Positions 7,639 through 16,181 are shown, counted from the first letter of the stretch. The stretch is 64,000 nt of DNA from Speluncibacter jeojiensis (GCF_029589495.1 NZ_JAAIVF010000001.1:1054001-1118000); one strand, 5' to 3'. Numbers and translations: made by a program. The notes: a model not told the origin generated them from the letters alone.

Positions 7639-9261
7639 GTGTATCGACGGGCGTTTCTCAAGTCCGCCGGCGCCGGTGTCGCCGCGGCCGCGCTGGCCCA
7701 GGCGTTCGGGTCGTCGCGACCGGCGCAGGCGTTGCCGATCGGCATCGACAGTTACCGCCGGATGGTGCCGGAGTTGTTCGCGCCGCCGCCGCTGCCGCCC
7801 GCCCACTCCGAGGTGATCGTCGTCGGCTCCGGCTTCGGCGCCTCCGCCGCCGCGCTGCGGCTCGCGCAGGCCGGTCAGCAGGTGACCGTGCTCGAACGCG
7901 GCCTGCGCTGGCCGCGCAGCCCGTGGCGGGAGATCTTCACCACCGACATGCTGGCCGACGGCCGGGCGCTCTATCACCGCACCCACTTCACCAACCCGAC
8001 CGGACTCCCGGTCCTGTGCGACGACTTCGCCGGCGTCCTCGACGTCACCGACTACCCCGGGCTGTCAGTCTGGCGCGGCGCCGCCGTCGGCGGCGGGTCG
8101 ATCGTGTTCACCGGAGTGATGATCGCGCCGGAGCGGCGGTTCTTCGAGCAGGTCTTCGGCGGCCGCCTCGGCTACGACGAGATGGCCTCGCGTTGGTACC
8201 CGAAGGTGCGCGCGCAGCTGCGGCTGAGTCCGGTGCCGGGAGATCTGTACGGCCGGCCGGAGTTCGCTCATTCGCGCCGCTGGGACGCCGATGCGCGGGC
8301 CGCCGGCTACCGGCCGATGGCGGTCGACGGCATCTGGAACTGGAACGTGGTCCGCGACGAGGCCGCGGGACGCGCCCGCCGCTCGGCGCTGGCCGGCGAG
8401 AGCGACTTCGGAAACTCCGACGGCGCGAAGTACGACCTGAACCAGAACTATCTGCCGGCCGCCGAGGCGACCGGGCGCGCGCGGATCTGCCACGGCCACA
8501 CGGTGCGTGCCATCGGCCGTGAGGCCGACGGACGGTACTGGCTGCGGGTCGACCAGCGCGACCCGGCCGGCGCGGTGGTGCGCAGTTCCACGATCACCTG
8601 CGACCGCCTGGTGCTCGGCGCCGGCTCGATCGGCACCACCGAGTTGCTGGTCCGCGCGCGGGACACCGGCTCGTTGCCGGCGCTCGACGAACGGGTCGGG
8701 CGCGGCTGGGGCACCAACGGCGACGCCGCGATGGTCCGCAGCTTCGCGCCGAACGAGGACTTCCTGGGTGACCAGGCCGCACCGTGCGCGTCGCGGGTCG
8801 TCGACGATTCGGGGCTGCCGGTGAGCATGGAGAACTGGTTCGTGGCCGGGCTGTCGAAGGACATCGCGATGCTCGCCTCGCTGGGCATGACGATGGACCC
8901 GGCCCGCGGGTCGTTCCACTACGACCGCCGGACCGACCGGGTGGTGCTCGACTGGCCTGGGGCGCGTGCCGGTGTGGATGCCCTGCGCCGCATGCAGAAC
9001 CGGATGGCCGCGGCCGGGCACACCGTCCCCGGCGCCGGTCCGATGGCACCGGACATCAACACCTCGTTCACCGCGCACCCGCTCGGTGGTGCGGTGCTGG
9101 GAGACGTGACCGACGGCTTCGGCCGGGTCAAGGGCTACCGCGGCCTGTACGTCATGGACGGCGCGCTGATCCCGGGCAGCACCGGCACGGTCAACCCGTC
9201 GCTGACGATCACCGCACTGGCGGAACGCAACATCGCGCAGGTCATCTCGGCCGGAGGCTGA
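7639..9261 (+). CDS. Cholesterol-oxidase-family GMC oxidoreductase, Tat-exported
   Basis: 540 residues starting at GTG 7639. The N-terminus carries a Tat signal (YRRAFLKSAGAG followed by an Ala-rich hydrophobic run to AQA). The Rossmann FAD motif is VVGSGFGASAAALRLAQAG, then the ERG loop. The C-terminus matches bacterial class I cholesterol oxidases: GWGTNGD, HPLGG with His480, a partly conserved NPSLT with Asn519, and GLYVMDGALIPGS. Such enzymes oxidise 3-beta-hydroxysterols with O2 and isomerise them to 4-en-3-ones, outside the cell. Other sterol-like alcohols are possible substrates. The last ten codons are duplicated as a relic at 10932-10961. Confidence 0.85.
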   Translation: MYRRAFLKSAGAGVAAAALAQAFGSSRPAQALPIGIDSYRRMVPELFAPPPLPPAHSEVIVVGSGFGASAAALRLAQAGQQVTVLERGLRWPRSPWREIFTTDMLADGRALYHRTHFTNPTGLPVLCDDFAGVLDVTDYPGLSVWRGAAVGGGSIVFTGVMIAPERRFFEQVFGGRLGYDEMASRWYPKVRAQLRLSPVPGDLYGRPEFAHSRRWDADARAAGYRPMAVDGIWNWNVVRDEAAGRARRSALAGESDFGNSDGAKYDLNQNYLPAAEATGRARICHGHTVRAIGREADGRYWLRVDQRDPAGAVVRSSTITCDRLVLGAGSIGTTELLVRARDTGSLPALDERVGRGWGTNGDAAMVRSFAPNEDFLGDQAAPCASRVVDDSGLPVSMENWFVAGLSKDIAMLASLGMTMDPARGSFHYDRRTDRVVLDWPGARAGVDALRRMQNRMAAAGHTVPGAGPMAPDINTSFTAHPLGGAVLGDVTDGFGRVKGYRGLYVMDGALIPGSTGTVNPSLTITALAERNIAQVISAGG

Positions 9262-9303
9262 ACCGCCGGCCCGACCGCACCTGGCGGACGTCGGGGGCGG
9301 CGC

Positions 9304-9828
9304 TCAGCGCGCCCGCAGGGCCAGGACCAGAGCGGTCGCACCACCGAACGCGGCCAGTGTGCGGGCGTGGTTCCAGGCCATCCACGCCGAGTAGAAGTGC
9401 GACCAGACCGCGCCTGCGCCGGGGCTGTCCGGGTCGACCTTCATCAACTCGTCGTTGTGGGGGACGTGGTATCCGACCAGGATGAGCACGCTGATCAGGT
9501 AGAGCACGCAGCCGGCGATCTGCCATGCGGTCGCCGCGTCGTGGCGCTTGATCCCCGCGACCATCGCGAGCACGCACACGATGGCGGTGCCGAACAGCAC
9601 CAGCATCAACAGCGGACTGCTCGGGGCGGCCCTGTTGATCGAGTTCATCGCGCTGATCGCCTGCGGCGGCGACTGCTTTCGCAGTCCGGGCATGACGAAC
9701 GTCGAGAACGCGAGGTACACACCGGCGCTCAGGGCTGCACCGATCGCTGCGGCGGCCGTCAATCCGCGGGACAAGTTCTCGATCACCGGGCTTCTCCGTC
9801 CGCGTCGGGTACGAGTTGTCGTCGTCAT
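9304..9828 (-). CDS. DUF1772 (anthrone-oxygenase-like) membrane protein
   Basis: 174 residues with four transmembrane helices (about 21-42, 75-94, 103-123 and 150-170). The order FSTFVMPGLRKQSPPQAISAMNSINRAA, then PHNDEL and the final helix pair with SAWMAWNHARTLAAFGG is the DUF1772 pattern; the family includes fungal anthrone oxygenases, but bacterial roles are unproven. It is divergent from an AraC regulator, with only 74 bases between the two starts, which suggests direct control. It ends convergent with the cholesterol-oxidase-like gene. Confidence 0.8.
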   Translation of the reverse strand: MTTTTRTRRGRRSPVIENLSRGLTAAAAIGAALSAGVYLAFSTFVMPGLRKQSPPQAISAMNSINRAAPSSPLLMLVLFGTAIVCVLAMVAGIKRHDAATAWQIAGCVLYLISVLILVGYHVPHNDELMKVDPDSPGAGAVWSHFYSAWMAWNHARTLAAFGGATALVLALRAR

Positions 9829-9902
9829 GGAAACGAGTCAACCGGCGCACGGCAACACTCTCCATAGCCGAAGCGCTCAACAGCATTCGTTATCGTCTAC
9901 GC

Positions 9903-10865
9903 ATGGACGCACTGGTCGGCTTCCTCGACGGACCGCGCGCCCGCGGCGCGTTCCTGCTCCGCTCGGTACTGGATCCGCCGTGGTCCCTGTGGATCAAAGA
10001 CGAAGCGCCGCTGACGATCGCAGCAGTGGTGCGCGGCACGGCGTGGGTGCGCTACGAGGGCGACGATCCGCGGCCGCTGCACCCCGGCGATGTGGCGATC
10101 ATGCGCGGACCGGACCACTACATCGTCGCCGACTCACCGGACACGGCCCCGCAGGTGATCATCGGTCCCGGGCAGGTGTGCACCACTGTCGAGGGCGTGA
10201 CCGTCGCCGAGTCGATGAGTCAGGGTGTGCGGACGTGGGGCAACACCGCGCAGGGCGCGACGGTCATGTTGACCGGCACCTACTCCGGCGACGGCGTGAT
10301 CAGCCGGCGTCTGGTCGACGTGCTGCCCCGGCTGATCGTGATGTGTGACGGCCAGTGGGACTGCCCGGTCATCCCACTGCTCGCCGACGAGATCGGCAAG
10401 GACGAACCCGGTCAGGAGGCGGTGCTCGACCGGTTGCTGGACCTGCTCGTCGTCGCGGCGCTGCGTGCCTGGCTCTCCCGGCCTGATGCGGATGCCCCCG
10501 CCTGGTACCGCGCGCACGCCGATCCGGTCGCCGGACGCGCGCTGCGCCTGCTGCAGAACAACCCCGAGCAACCGTGGACCGTCGCCGCGCTGGCCGGCGA
10601 GGTCGGCGTCTCCCGGGCGGCGTTGGCACGGCGCTTCAGCACCTTGGTCGGCGAGCCGCCGATGGCCTTCCTGACGGGGTGGCGCCTCACCCTCGCGGCC
10701 GATCTGCTGTTGGAGCCGAACGCCACGGTCGCCTCGGTCGCCCGAAAGGTGGGATACGGCAGCCCGTTCACGTTCAGCACGGCGTTCAAGCGGCATCACG
10801 GCTGCAGCCCGCAGACACATCGGTCCACGCGACTGGACGATTTCCGCGTACCCGCGAGTTCCTGA
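9903..10865 (+). CDS. AraC-family regulator with N-terminal cupin domain
   Basis: 320 residues. Residues 1-180 form the cupin-type ligand domain (SVLDPPWSLWIKDEAPLTI, HPGDVAIMRGPDHYIVAD). The C-terminal 100 residues are two AraC helix-turn-helix motifs: WTVAALAGEVGVSRAALARRFS and ATVASVARKVGYGSPFTFSTAFKRHHGCSPQTHR. It is divergent from the DUF1772 gene, its probable target. The frame opens 29 codons earlier, but that would run through the divergent gene's start; ATG 9903 gives the family's normal N-terminus. No clear ribosome binding site precedes it, so a leaderless message is possible. Confidence 0.88.
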   Translation: MDALVGFLDGPRARGAFLLRSVLDPPWSLWIKDEAPLTIAAVVRGTAWVRYEGDDPRPLHPGDVAIMRGPDHYIVADSPDTAPQVIIGPGQVCTTVEGVTVAESMSQGVRTWGNTAQGATVMLTGTYSGDGVISRRLVDVLPRLIVMCDGQWDCPVIPLLADEIGKDEPGQEAVLDRLLDLLVVAALRAWLSRPDADAPAWYRAHADPVAGRALRLLQNNPEQPWTVAALAGEVGVSRAALARRFSTLVGEPPMAFLTGWRLTLAADLLLEPNATVASVARKVGYGSPFTFSTAFKRHHGCSPQTHRSTRLDDFRVPASS

Positions 10866-10883
10866 GGTTCGCTTCCACGCACG

Positions 10884-10918
10884 CGAGCCGCCGACCGGGC
10901 TGTCCGGTCGGCGGCTCG
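10884..10918. terminator. GC-rich 15-bp hairpin, copy A
   Basis: CGAGCCGCCGACCGG (10884-10898), loop GCTGT, then its exact complement (10904-10918). There is no T run, as is common for actinobacterial terminators. It follows the AraC gene by 18 bases. The same two arms recur at 24679-24713 with a different loop. Confidence 0.7.
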
Positions 10919-10931
10919 TCCGCTGTTCGTA

Positions 10932-10961
10932 ATCGCGCAGGTGATCTCGGCCGGCGGCTGA
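10932..10961 (+). pseudogene. Ten-codon relic of a GMC/cholesterol-oxidase C-terminus
   Basis: Reads ATC GCG CAG GTG ATC TCG GCC GGC GGC TGA (IAQVISAGG-stop), the same as the last ten codons of the cholesterol-oxidase-like gene at 9232-9261 except for two silent changes. No open frame precedes it. It looks like the 3' stub left after deletion or rearrangement of a second oxidase copy. Confidence 0.6.
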
Positions 10962-10992
10962 GCGCACGGGATGAAGGGTGTTCAAAGCTTCA

Positions 10993-11021
10993 TTGAACAT
11001 CGTTCATTCTGTGGTTACAGT
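10993..11021 (+). promoter_or_regulatory. Promoter and operator of the iclR gene, near copy of the cysQ promoter
   Basis: TTGAAC (10993-10998), 17-base spacer, TACAGT (11016-11021), then six bases to ATG 11028, so the message is probably leaderless. The -35 box lies in an imperfect palindrome TGAACATCGTTCA (10994-11006). The stretch from CATTGAAC to CAGTCAC matches the one upstream of the CysQ-like gene at 15352-15384 with only two differences. Confidence 0.7.
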
Positions 11022-11027
11022 CACATC

Positions 11028-11942
11028 ATGACCACCGACGCCGCTGACCAGCATGTGGCGGCCACCCACGCGACGACAGGTCCGGCCTCCGCGGTCTGTT
11101 CAGTGGCGCCCCCGGCGCTGTCGGCCTGCCCTACGGGTCGTGATCTTCCCAAGTCGATGCTGGAACGGATGACGCTGATCCTCGATGCGTTCGATCGACC
11201 CTCGACACGGCTGACCCTCAAGCAGATCGCAGATCGGACCCGGCTTCCGCAGTCGACAACGCACCGCATACTCGACCAGCTGATATATCTGCACTGGATC
11301 AACCACGGCTCTTTCGGCTACACCCCGGGCCGGCGCGCGCTCGGCCTGGGCGGGCACGACGCCAAGCCCTGTGAGATCGGCGAGATCCGCAAGGCCGCCG
11401 CGCCGCACCTGCACGAGTTGCACCTGCGCACAGGCGCCGCTGTACACCTGGCCGTTCTGGACGGCCCAGACGAGATCTACCTCGACAAGATCGGCGGCAG
11501 ATTCGCGGCGTCGCTGGCCTCGCGCGTCGGCGGGCGCAACCCCGCCCACATCACCACCGGCGGACGCGCGATGCTCGCAGGACTCGATCCACAGCACATC
11601 GACACGTTGGTTCACGACAATCTGCGACGGCCCAGCAACCCGCGCGATTGGACACTGGGCGGCCTACACAAGGAACTCGACCAGATCCGGCGGCGCCGCG
11701 GACTCTCGATCGACCACACCGGCACCATGAATTTCGCCAGCGTCGCAATGGCGATAAGTGGATCTGATGGCCCGGTGGCGGCGATCTGCCTCTGCCCCGA
11801 ATCGAGCCATGCGACCCTCGGGCACGTCGCGCCGCTCCTCGTCGAGGCTGTCCGGCAGACGTCCCTCGAGCTGTACCCACAGGACGCGGATCAGCCGGCC
11901 GCCCCGAACATAAAGATCAGCAATACTTCTCATGCGACGTAG
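11028..11942 (+). CDS. IclR-family transcriptional regulator
   Basis: 304 residues. After a variable 40-residue N-terminus, a winged helix (about 45-110) shows MLERMTLILDAFDRPSTRLTLKQIADRTRLPQSTTHRILDQL, a typical IclR HTH. The effector-binding domain follows (AAAPHLHELHLRTGAAVHLAVLDGPDEIYLDKIGG, then TTGGRAMLA). It is the first gene of the sulfonation block and shares a near-identical promoter/operator with the CysQ operon, so both are probably switched together. Its own targets may be the MFS and SDR genes that face it. The ligand is unknown; IclR proteins often sense aromatic or small organic acids. Confidence 0.9.
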   Translation: MTTDAADQHVAATHATTGPASAVCSVAPPALSACPTGRDLPKSMLERMTLILDAFDRPSTRLTLKQIADRTRLPQSTTHRILDQLIYLHWINHGSFGYTPGRRALGLGGHDAKPCEIGEIRKAAAPHLHELHLRTGAAVHLAVLDGPDEIYLDKIGGRFAASLASRVGGRNPAHITTGGRAMLAGLDPQHIDTLVHDNLRRPSNPRDWTLGGLHKELDQIRRRRGLSIDHTGTMNFASVAMAISGSDGPVAAICLCPESSHATLGHVAPLLVEAVRQTSLELYPQDADQPAAPNIKISNTSHAT

Positions 11943-12046
11943 CTGATCGACCTCGTTGGCCTGCAGTCGTGTCCGTCTGCGCTGGAAGTGATCGGAAGGC
12001 GCCGCCGTCCACCGGGCTGTTCCACGAGGCACTGGCGCCTTCCGGT

Positions 12047-12886
12047 TCAGGCGGTGACACGGGCGGCGTTGCCCGCATCAACTGGCAGAACGGTGCCGCT
12101 GACGTGCGCCGCGGCCTCGGCGGTGAAGAACAGCACCGCCCGGGTGATCTCGGCCGGGTCCAGCCAGGCGACGGGCTGCGCGTGCAGGCCTCGCATGATG
12201 TGCTCGATGTCGTCGGGCCCGGGGTTGTCGAGATCGGGACGCAGGTGCCGGTAGAGGGCGTCGTTGTGCAGCATCCCGGTGGCGATGTTGCCGGGCGCGA
12301 TCGCGTTGACGGTGATCCCGTGCCCGGCAAGGTCGAGGGCGGCGCTCTTGGTCAAACCGATCACCCCCCACTTGGAGGCGCTGTACGCGGCCATGTTGGT
12401 GTTCCCCGCGCGGCCGAGCATCGAGGAGATCGTCACGATCCGGCCGTAACCACGGTCGATCATGCCGGGGGCGACGGCGGCGAGGGTGTTGAACACACCG
12501 GTGAGGTTGGTGCCGACCACCTCGTTCCACATCTCGGTGCTGGTGGCCTGCACCGGCGCCGCCGCGGACACGCCCGCGTTGGCGATCGCGATATCGATGC
12601 GGCCGAACTCGGCGGTGGCCTGGGCGACCACCGCGTCCAGCGCCGCCCGGTCCGCGACGTCGGCCCGGGTCGCCAGGCAGCGTCCGCCGGCGGCCTCGAC
12701 GAGACGCACAGTCTCGGCGAAGTCCTCCTTGGTCGCCATCGGGTGGCCGATCACCTCGCGGTCCTCGCACCGGTCGACGAGCACCACGTCCGCGCCGCGC
12801 TCGGCGTACGCGACCGCGTGGGAGCGGCCCTGGCCTCGTGCTCCGCCGGTGATCAGCGCTACCCGGCCGGTGAATTCGTCCTTCAT
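12047..12886 (-). CDS. Mycofactocin-type SDR oxidoreductase
   Basis: 279 residues. The NAD motif TGGARGQGRSHA followed by AERGADVVLVDRC and a longer loop before the second Rossmann half is the signature of the SDR family whose nicotinamide is non-exchangeable and re-oxidised through mycofactocin. The catalytic Ser lies in TISSMLGRAGN and Tyr/Lys in YSASKWG; NAG and NAIAPG motifs are normal. It probably oxidises a secondary alcohol such as a terpenoid or sterol-like compound. GGAAGGG precedes ATG 12886. It lies 53 bases downstream of the MFS gene on the same strand, forming a transport-plus-oxidation pair facing the iclR gene. Confidence 0.87.
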   Translation of the reverse strand: MKDEFTGRVALITGGARGQGRSHAVAYAERGADVVLVDRCEDREVIGHPMATKEDFAETVRLVEAAGGRCLATRADVADRAALDAVVAQATAEFGRIDIAIANAGVSAAAPVQATSTEMWNEVVGTNLTGVFNTLAAVAPGMIDRGYGRIVTISSMLGRAGNTNMAAYSASKWGVIGLTKSAALDLAGHGITVNAIAPGNIATGMLHNDALYRHLRPDLDNPGPDDIEHIMRGLHAQPVAWLDPAEITRAVLFFTAEAAAHVSGTVLPVDAGNAARVTA

Positions 12887-12939
12887 GACTTGCCCTTCCG
12901 TTCATTCATGCGGTGACACTTTCGGCTTTGGTGGCCCGG

Positions 12940-14427
12940 CTAGGCCGCCATCGTGTGGTCGGCGGGGGTCGAGGTTGTGGTCTCCTCTTCCAGGCCGCCC
13001 TGGGCGGGCCGGCGGCCGTGCCTCATGAGCACGGCCACGATCAGGCCGACCACACCGACGGCGATCGCGACGTAATACCCCTGGGTCAGGGCCGCGTCCT
13101 TGTACAGCACCGCGTGGGAGGTGGGAACCACCATGAGCACGTGCTGGGACATCACCACGCCGGTGACGGCGGAGGCGATGCCGCTGGCGAGCAGTGCGGT
13201 CATGCCCGCGATCGTGTTACCGATGCCGCCCTGCTGCTTCGGCAGGGCGTCCTGCACGAGGTTGCCGTTCGAGGAGTTGAGGAAGCCGACCGCGAAGCCG
13301 GCAAAGAAGCTGACCACGCCGATCTGCCACTGCACGGTGAGCAGTGTGGACATCGCGAACATGATGCCGAGGAACAGCACCGCGGAGGTGATCAGCACGT
13401 AGCGGGCGCCGATCTTCTTGGACAGGTAGCCGCCGAGCGGGCCGGCGAACATGCCGACGAGGCCCAGCGGGAAGGTCCAGATCGCGAAGTCGATCGCGGA
13501 CAGTCCGGCGCCGTAGGAGATGCCCGGCATGTGCGGCATCTCCAGCATGGTCGGGCGGATGACGGCGTCGGCACTCTGCATGTAGGACACGCAGGCGACG
13601 GCGAGGACGGTCGGACCGAACTTGCGGCCGAACAGGATCTTCAGGTCGATGACGGGGTTCGGGGTGATCCGCTGCCAGATCACGAAGCCGACCAGCATCA
13701 CCGCGCCGAGCGCGAACAGACCGAGCGTGCCGGCGGACCCCCAGCCCCAGTCGGCGCCCTCGGTCAGGGCCAGCAGCAGCACGCCGATCCCGGGGCCGAG
13801 CAGGACGACGCCCAGGTAGTCGACGGGCCGGTCGACGCGCACGTCGCTCTCGGGCACGACCGCGATGTACACGGGCATCAGCACGATCACGTAGATCGCC
13901 ATGAACCAGAAGATCGACTGCGAGCCGAAACTGTCGATGAGCCAACCGGCGATGAACGGTCCGGCGACGGCGGACATGCCGATGCCGGTCACCACGGCGC
14001 CGAGCGCGACCGGGACGGTCTCGCGCGGGATGATGTCGCGGACCAGGCCGTAGGAGATGCCGACGATGCCGACCAGCGAGCCCTGCAGCGCGCGGCCCAC
14101 CAGCAGCATCGAGAAACTGCCGGCGACGGCAGCGAGGACGCTGCCGATCACGAAGATCACCGCCAGCGCGATGATCGTGTTCTTCTTGCCCCACCTGTCG
14201 GAGGCCTTGCCGACCAGCGGTTGGATGGTGGCGCCCACCAGCGAGACGATGGTGAACACCCAGGCGACATTCAGGGTTTGGAACTGCTGGGCGAGGTGCG
14301 GCAGGTCCGGGAGCACCAGCATGAACTCGAACGTCGCGATCTCGGATAGCAGGATGATCACCGCGAGAACGGCGATGATCCGGGACTTGGGTACCGGCCC
14401 GTGGGCCGGATTGAGGTTGAGCGCCAT
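12940..14427 (-). CDS. MFS drug/solute transporter, DHA2-like 14-helix type
   Basis: 495 residues with about 14 hydrophobic segments. The loop between helices 2 and 3 has GKASDRWGKKN, the MFS motif A region, and VTGIGMSAVAGPFIAGWL resembles motif C of proton antiporters. It probably moves a small organic molecule; direction cannot be read from the sequence. GAAGGAAG precedes ATG 14427. It appears to be the first gene of a two-gene unit with the mycofactocin-type SDR and lies 230 bases downstream of the TetR gene on the same strand. Confidence 0.87.
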   Translation of the reverse strand: MALNLNPAHGPVPKSRIIAVLAVIILLSEIATFEFMLVLPDLPHLAQQFQTLNVAWVFTIVSLVGATIQPLVGKASDRWGKKNTIIALAVIFVIGSVLAAVAGSFSMLLVGRALQGSLVGIVGISYGLVRDIIPRETVPVALGAVVTGIGMSAVAGPFIAGWLIDSFGSQSIFWFMAIYVIVLMPVYIAVVPESDVRVDRPVDYLGVVLLGPGIGVLLLALTEGADWGWGSAGTLGLFALGAVMLVGFVIWQRITPNPVIDLKILFGRKFGPTVLAVACVSYMQSADAVIRPTMLEMPHMPGISYGAGLSAIDFAIWTFPLGLVGMFAGPLGGYLSKKIGARYVLITSAVLFLGIMFAMSTLLTVQWQIGVVSFFAGFAVGFLNSSNGNLVQDALPKQQGGIGNTIAGMTALLASGIASAVTGVVMSQHVLMVVPTSHAVLYKDAALTQGYYVAIAVGVVGLIVAVLMRHGRRPAQGGLEEETTTSTPADHTMAA

Positions 14428-14516
14428 CGTCTTCCTTCAGAGGCAGGGGCGCGTCGCCACGGTTTCGAACGTGACGGGCACGCAGGGGAGCTTCGAGGTG
14501 ACCGGAGTCGAAGTGG

Positions 14517-14534
14517 ACGTGACGCTAATCACGT
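14517..14534. promoter_or_regulatory. Inverted repeat ACGTGA-cgctaa-TCACGT upstream of the MFS gene
   Basis: Six-base perfect arms about 90 bases before the MFS start codon, with a related half-site GAACGTGACG nearby at 14467-14476. It lies in the only upstream region available to the MFS-SDR unit, so it is an operator candidate for the IclR or TetR protein of the block. Confidence 0.4.
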
Positions 14535-14635
14535 TCCGCCAGCGACAAGCGCAGCCACTCTCGATCAGTGGGACCCGGCCCCTTTCCGCCGGGCACCGCT
14601 GTCGCGATCGGCGAAGCTGTGCAGCAATTCCCCTG

Positions 14636-14656
14636 GACGCCAATATTTTTGGCGTC
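14636..14656. terminator. Hairpin GACGCCAA-TATTT-TTGGCGTC after the TetR gene
   Basis: Perfect 8-base arms with a 5-base AT centre, one base after the tetR stop on the minus strand. No T run follows, so it could be a weak terminator or an operator. It separates the TetR gene from the MFS-SDR pair. Confidence 0.5.
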
Positions 14657-14657
14657 T

Positions 14658-15284
14658 CTATGCGGCGACGCCCGGCGCGGTGATCCCGCGTGTGATCACG
14701 GTGGCGGAGAACTCGGCGAACTCCGTCGGATCGAGATCCGGCGCCCACTTGTTGACGATGGTGTCGCACACGCCCATCACTCCCGACAGGACGAAACGGA
14801 GGAGCGCCGGATCGTCGAGCAGCCTCCGGCCCTCCGCCTCCGCGGCCTCCAGAAGGGCCCGGCGCAGTTCCGCGTTGTACCGCTCCGCGGTCACGCGCAG
14901 TTCGCGGACGGAGTCGCGTTCGGACCGGGCGCCGCGCTCGATGTCACGCCAGGTTGCGGTCATGCGCCCGACGCGCGCCCACTGCCGCGCCGCGTGCGGG
15001 ATGACCGCCGCGATCAGCGATGCGACGCCGCCGTCACGGGGCAGCGCGGCCACAAAGGCTGCGGACTCGACCTGGCTCTCGTTGAGCAGCGCGATGAAGA
15101 TCTCCTGCTTGTCCGCGAAGTACTGGTAGATCAGGCCCGTACTGGTGCCGGAACGCTGGGCGACCGATCTGATCGTGAGCGCGGAGTAGCCCCCCTCGTC
15201 CAGCAGGGCGGCCGCCGCATCCAAGGTGCGGCGGCGCCGCGCCTCCGCATCGCCGTAGATCGATTTGCCGTTCGATTCGCTCAC
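14658..15284 (-). CDS. TetR-family transcriptional regulator
   Basis: 208 residues from GTG 15284. The N-terminal HTH is clear: RRRRTLDAAAALLDEGGYSALTIRSVAQRSGTSTGLIYQYFADKQEIFIALL. The C-terminal ligand domain is all-helical with no assignable ligand. It is divergent from the CysQ-led operon, with a large symmetrical operator between them (15330-15370), so it most likely represses the sulfonation operon and, through the related site at 10994, the iclR gene. The frame stays open far upstream, but that part runs antisense through the CysQ gene and is not coding. Confidence 0.9.
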   Translation of the reverse strand: MSESNGKSIYGDAEARRRRTLDAAAALLDEGGYSALTIRSVAQRSGTSTGLIYQYFADKQEIFIALLNESQVESAAFVAALPRDGGVASLIAAVIPHAARQWARVGRMTATWRDIERGARSERDSVRELRVTAERYNAELRRALLEAAEAEGRRLLDDPALLRFVLSGVMGVCDTIVNKWAPDLDPTEFAEFSATVITRGITAPGVAA

Positions 15285-15329
15285 TGCGTCACCGTATCCG
15301 TCCAGCTCAGGACCGGCCCGCCCGCTCCA

Positions 15330-15370
15330 GAATGAACAATGTTCGATTTGACATTGAACATTGTTCATTC
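15330..15370. promoter_or_regulatory. Double operator between tetR and the CysQ operon
   Basis: GAATGAACAATGTTC (15330-15344) and its exact reverse complement (15356-15370), separated by 11 bases. Each arm holds a smaller palindrome of the form GAACA-w-TGTTC, so this looks like two dimer sites. The right site covers the -35 box of the CysQ promoter, which suits a repressor. A degenerate third copy lies in the iclR promoter. Confidence 0.75.
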
Positions 15371-15382
15371 TGTGGCTACAGT
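15354..15382 (+). promoter_or_regulatory. Predicted promoter of the CysQ-led operon, leaderless
   Basis: TTGAAC (15354-15359), 17-base spacer, TACAGT (15377-15382), then seven bases to ATG 15390. The -35 box is inside the right operator arm. No ribosome binding site is visible. Confidence 0.65.
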
Positions 15383-15389
15383 CACTCCC

Positions 15390-16181
15390 ATGACCAACGA
15401 CACCGCACTCTCGCCGGAGCGGCGCCCGATCCCCGCGACGCATCGCGACAGCCAGGCAGCTGCCGAAATCGCGACCGCGGCAGGCCGGTTGCTCCTCCAG
15501 CACCGTCGCCGGCTCGACTCCACAGGTGTCGATCCCGCCGAGATCCGGGCCGCCGGAGATCGGCTCAGCCACGAGTACCTCATCGGTGTCCTCGGTGAGC
15601 GGTTCCCCGGCGACGCCGTGCTCTCCGAGGAAGGCGCCGACGATCTCGCCCGGCTCGACGCCGACCGGGTCTGGATCGTCGACCCGCTCGACGGCACCCG
15701 CGAGTTCGGCGAGCCGGGCCGTGCCGACTGGGCTGTCCACGTCGCGCTCGTCGAGAACGGAGTGCTGACCGCCGGCGCCGTCGCGATGCCTGCGCTCGGC
15801 ACCACCTACTCGACCGCGGAGGTGACCGCACCCGCCCGGCCGCTGCCCCGGACCCCGCGCGTCGTCGTGAGCCGTACCCGCAGGCCCGAGCCGGTGATGG
15901 CGATGGCCACCGCGCTCGGCGCGGACCTGATCGAAATGGGCTCGGCCGGCGCGAAGGCGATGGCCGTGGTCCGCGGCGACGCCGACATCTACGCCCATGC
16001 CGGCGGACAGTACGAGTGGGACTCCGCAGCCCCCGTCGCCGTCGCACGCGCTGCCGGACTTCATGTTTCACGTATCGACGGATCCGAACCCATCTACAAC
16101 CAGGAAAACCCCTGGCTCCCCGACCTACTGATCTGCCGCCCCGAACTGGCAGACGACGCACTGGAGGCCCTTCGGCGATGA
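15390..16181 (+). CDS. cysQ: CysQ-like 3'-phosphoadenosine 5'-phosphate phosphatase
   Basis: 263 residues of the inositol monophosphatase superfamily. The metal-binding residues are present: Glu80-Glu81 in SEEGAD, Asp98 in [12 protein letters not shown], and Asp211 in YEWDSAAP. Enzymes of this type hydrolyse PAP (the product left after sulfotransfer from PAPS) to AMP, or PAPS to APS. Inositol phosphate activity is also possible, but the position directly before cysD and cysNC makes PAP the likely substrate. Its stop overlaps the cysD start (ATGA). It is the first gene of a nine-gene run and starts right after the predicted promoter. Confidence 0.85.
   Translation: MTNDTALSPERRPIPATHRDSQAAAEIATAAGRLLLQHRRRLDSTGVDPAEIRAAGDRLSHEYLIGVLGERFPGDAVLSEEGADDLARLDADRVWIVDPLDGTREFGEPGRADWAVHVALVENGVLTAGAVAMPALGTTYSTAEVTAPARPLPRTPRVVVSRTRRPEPVMAMATALGADLIEMGSAGAKAMAVVRGDADIYAHAGGQYEWDSAAPVAVARAAGLHVSRIDGSEPIYNQENPWLPDLLICRPELADDALEALRR

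Noticed and set aside
15330-15370. A KstR (cholesterol regulator) site
   Set aside because: KstR sites have AAC and GTT arms two bases apart. Here AAC and GTT are three apart in each site, so a different regulator is more likely.
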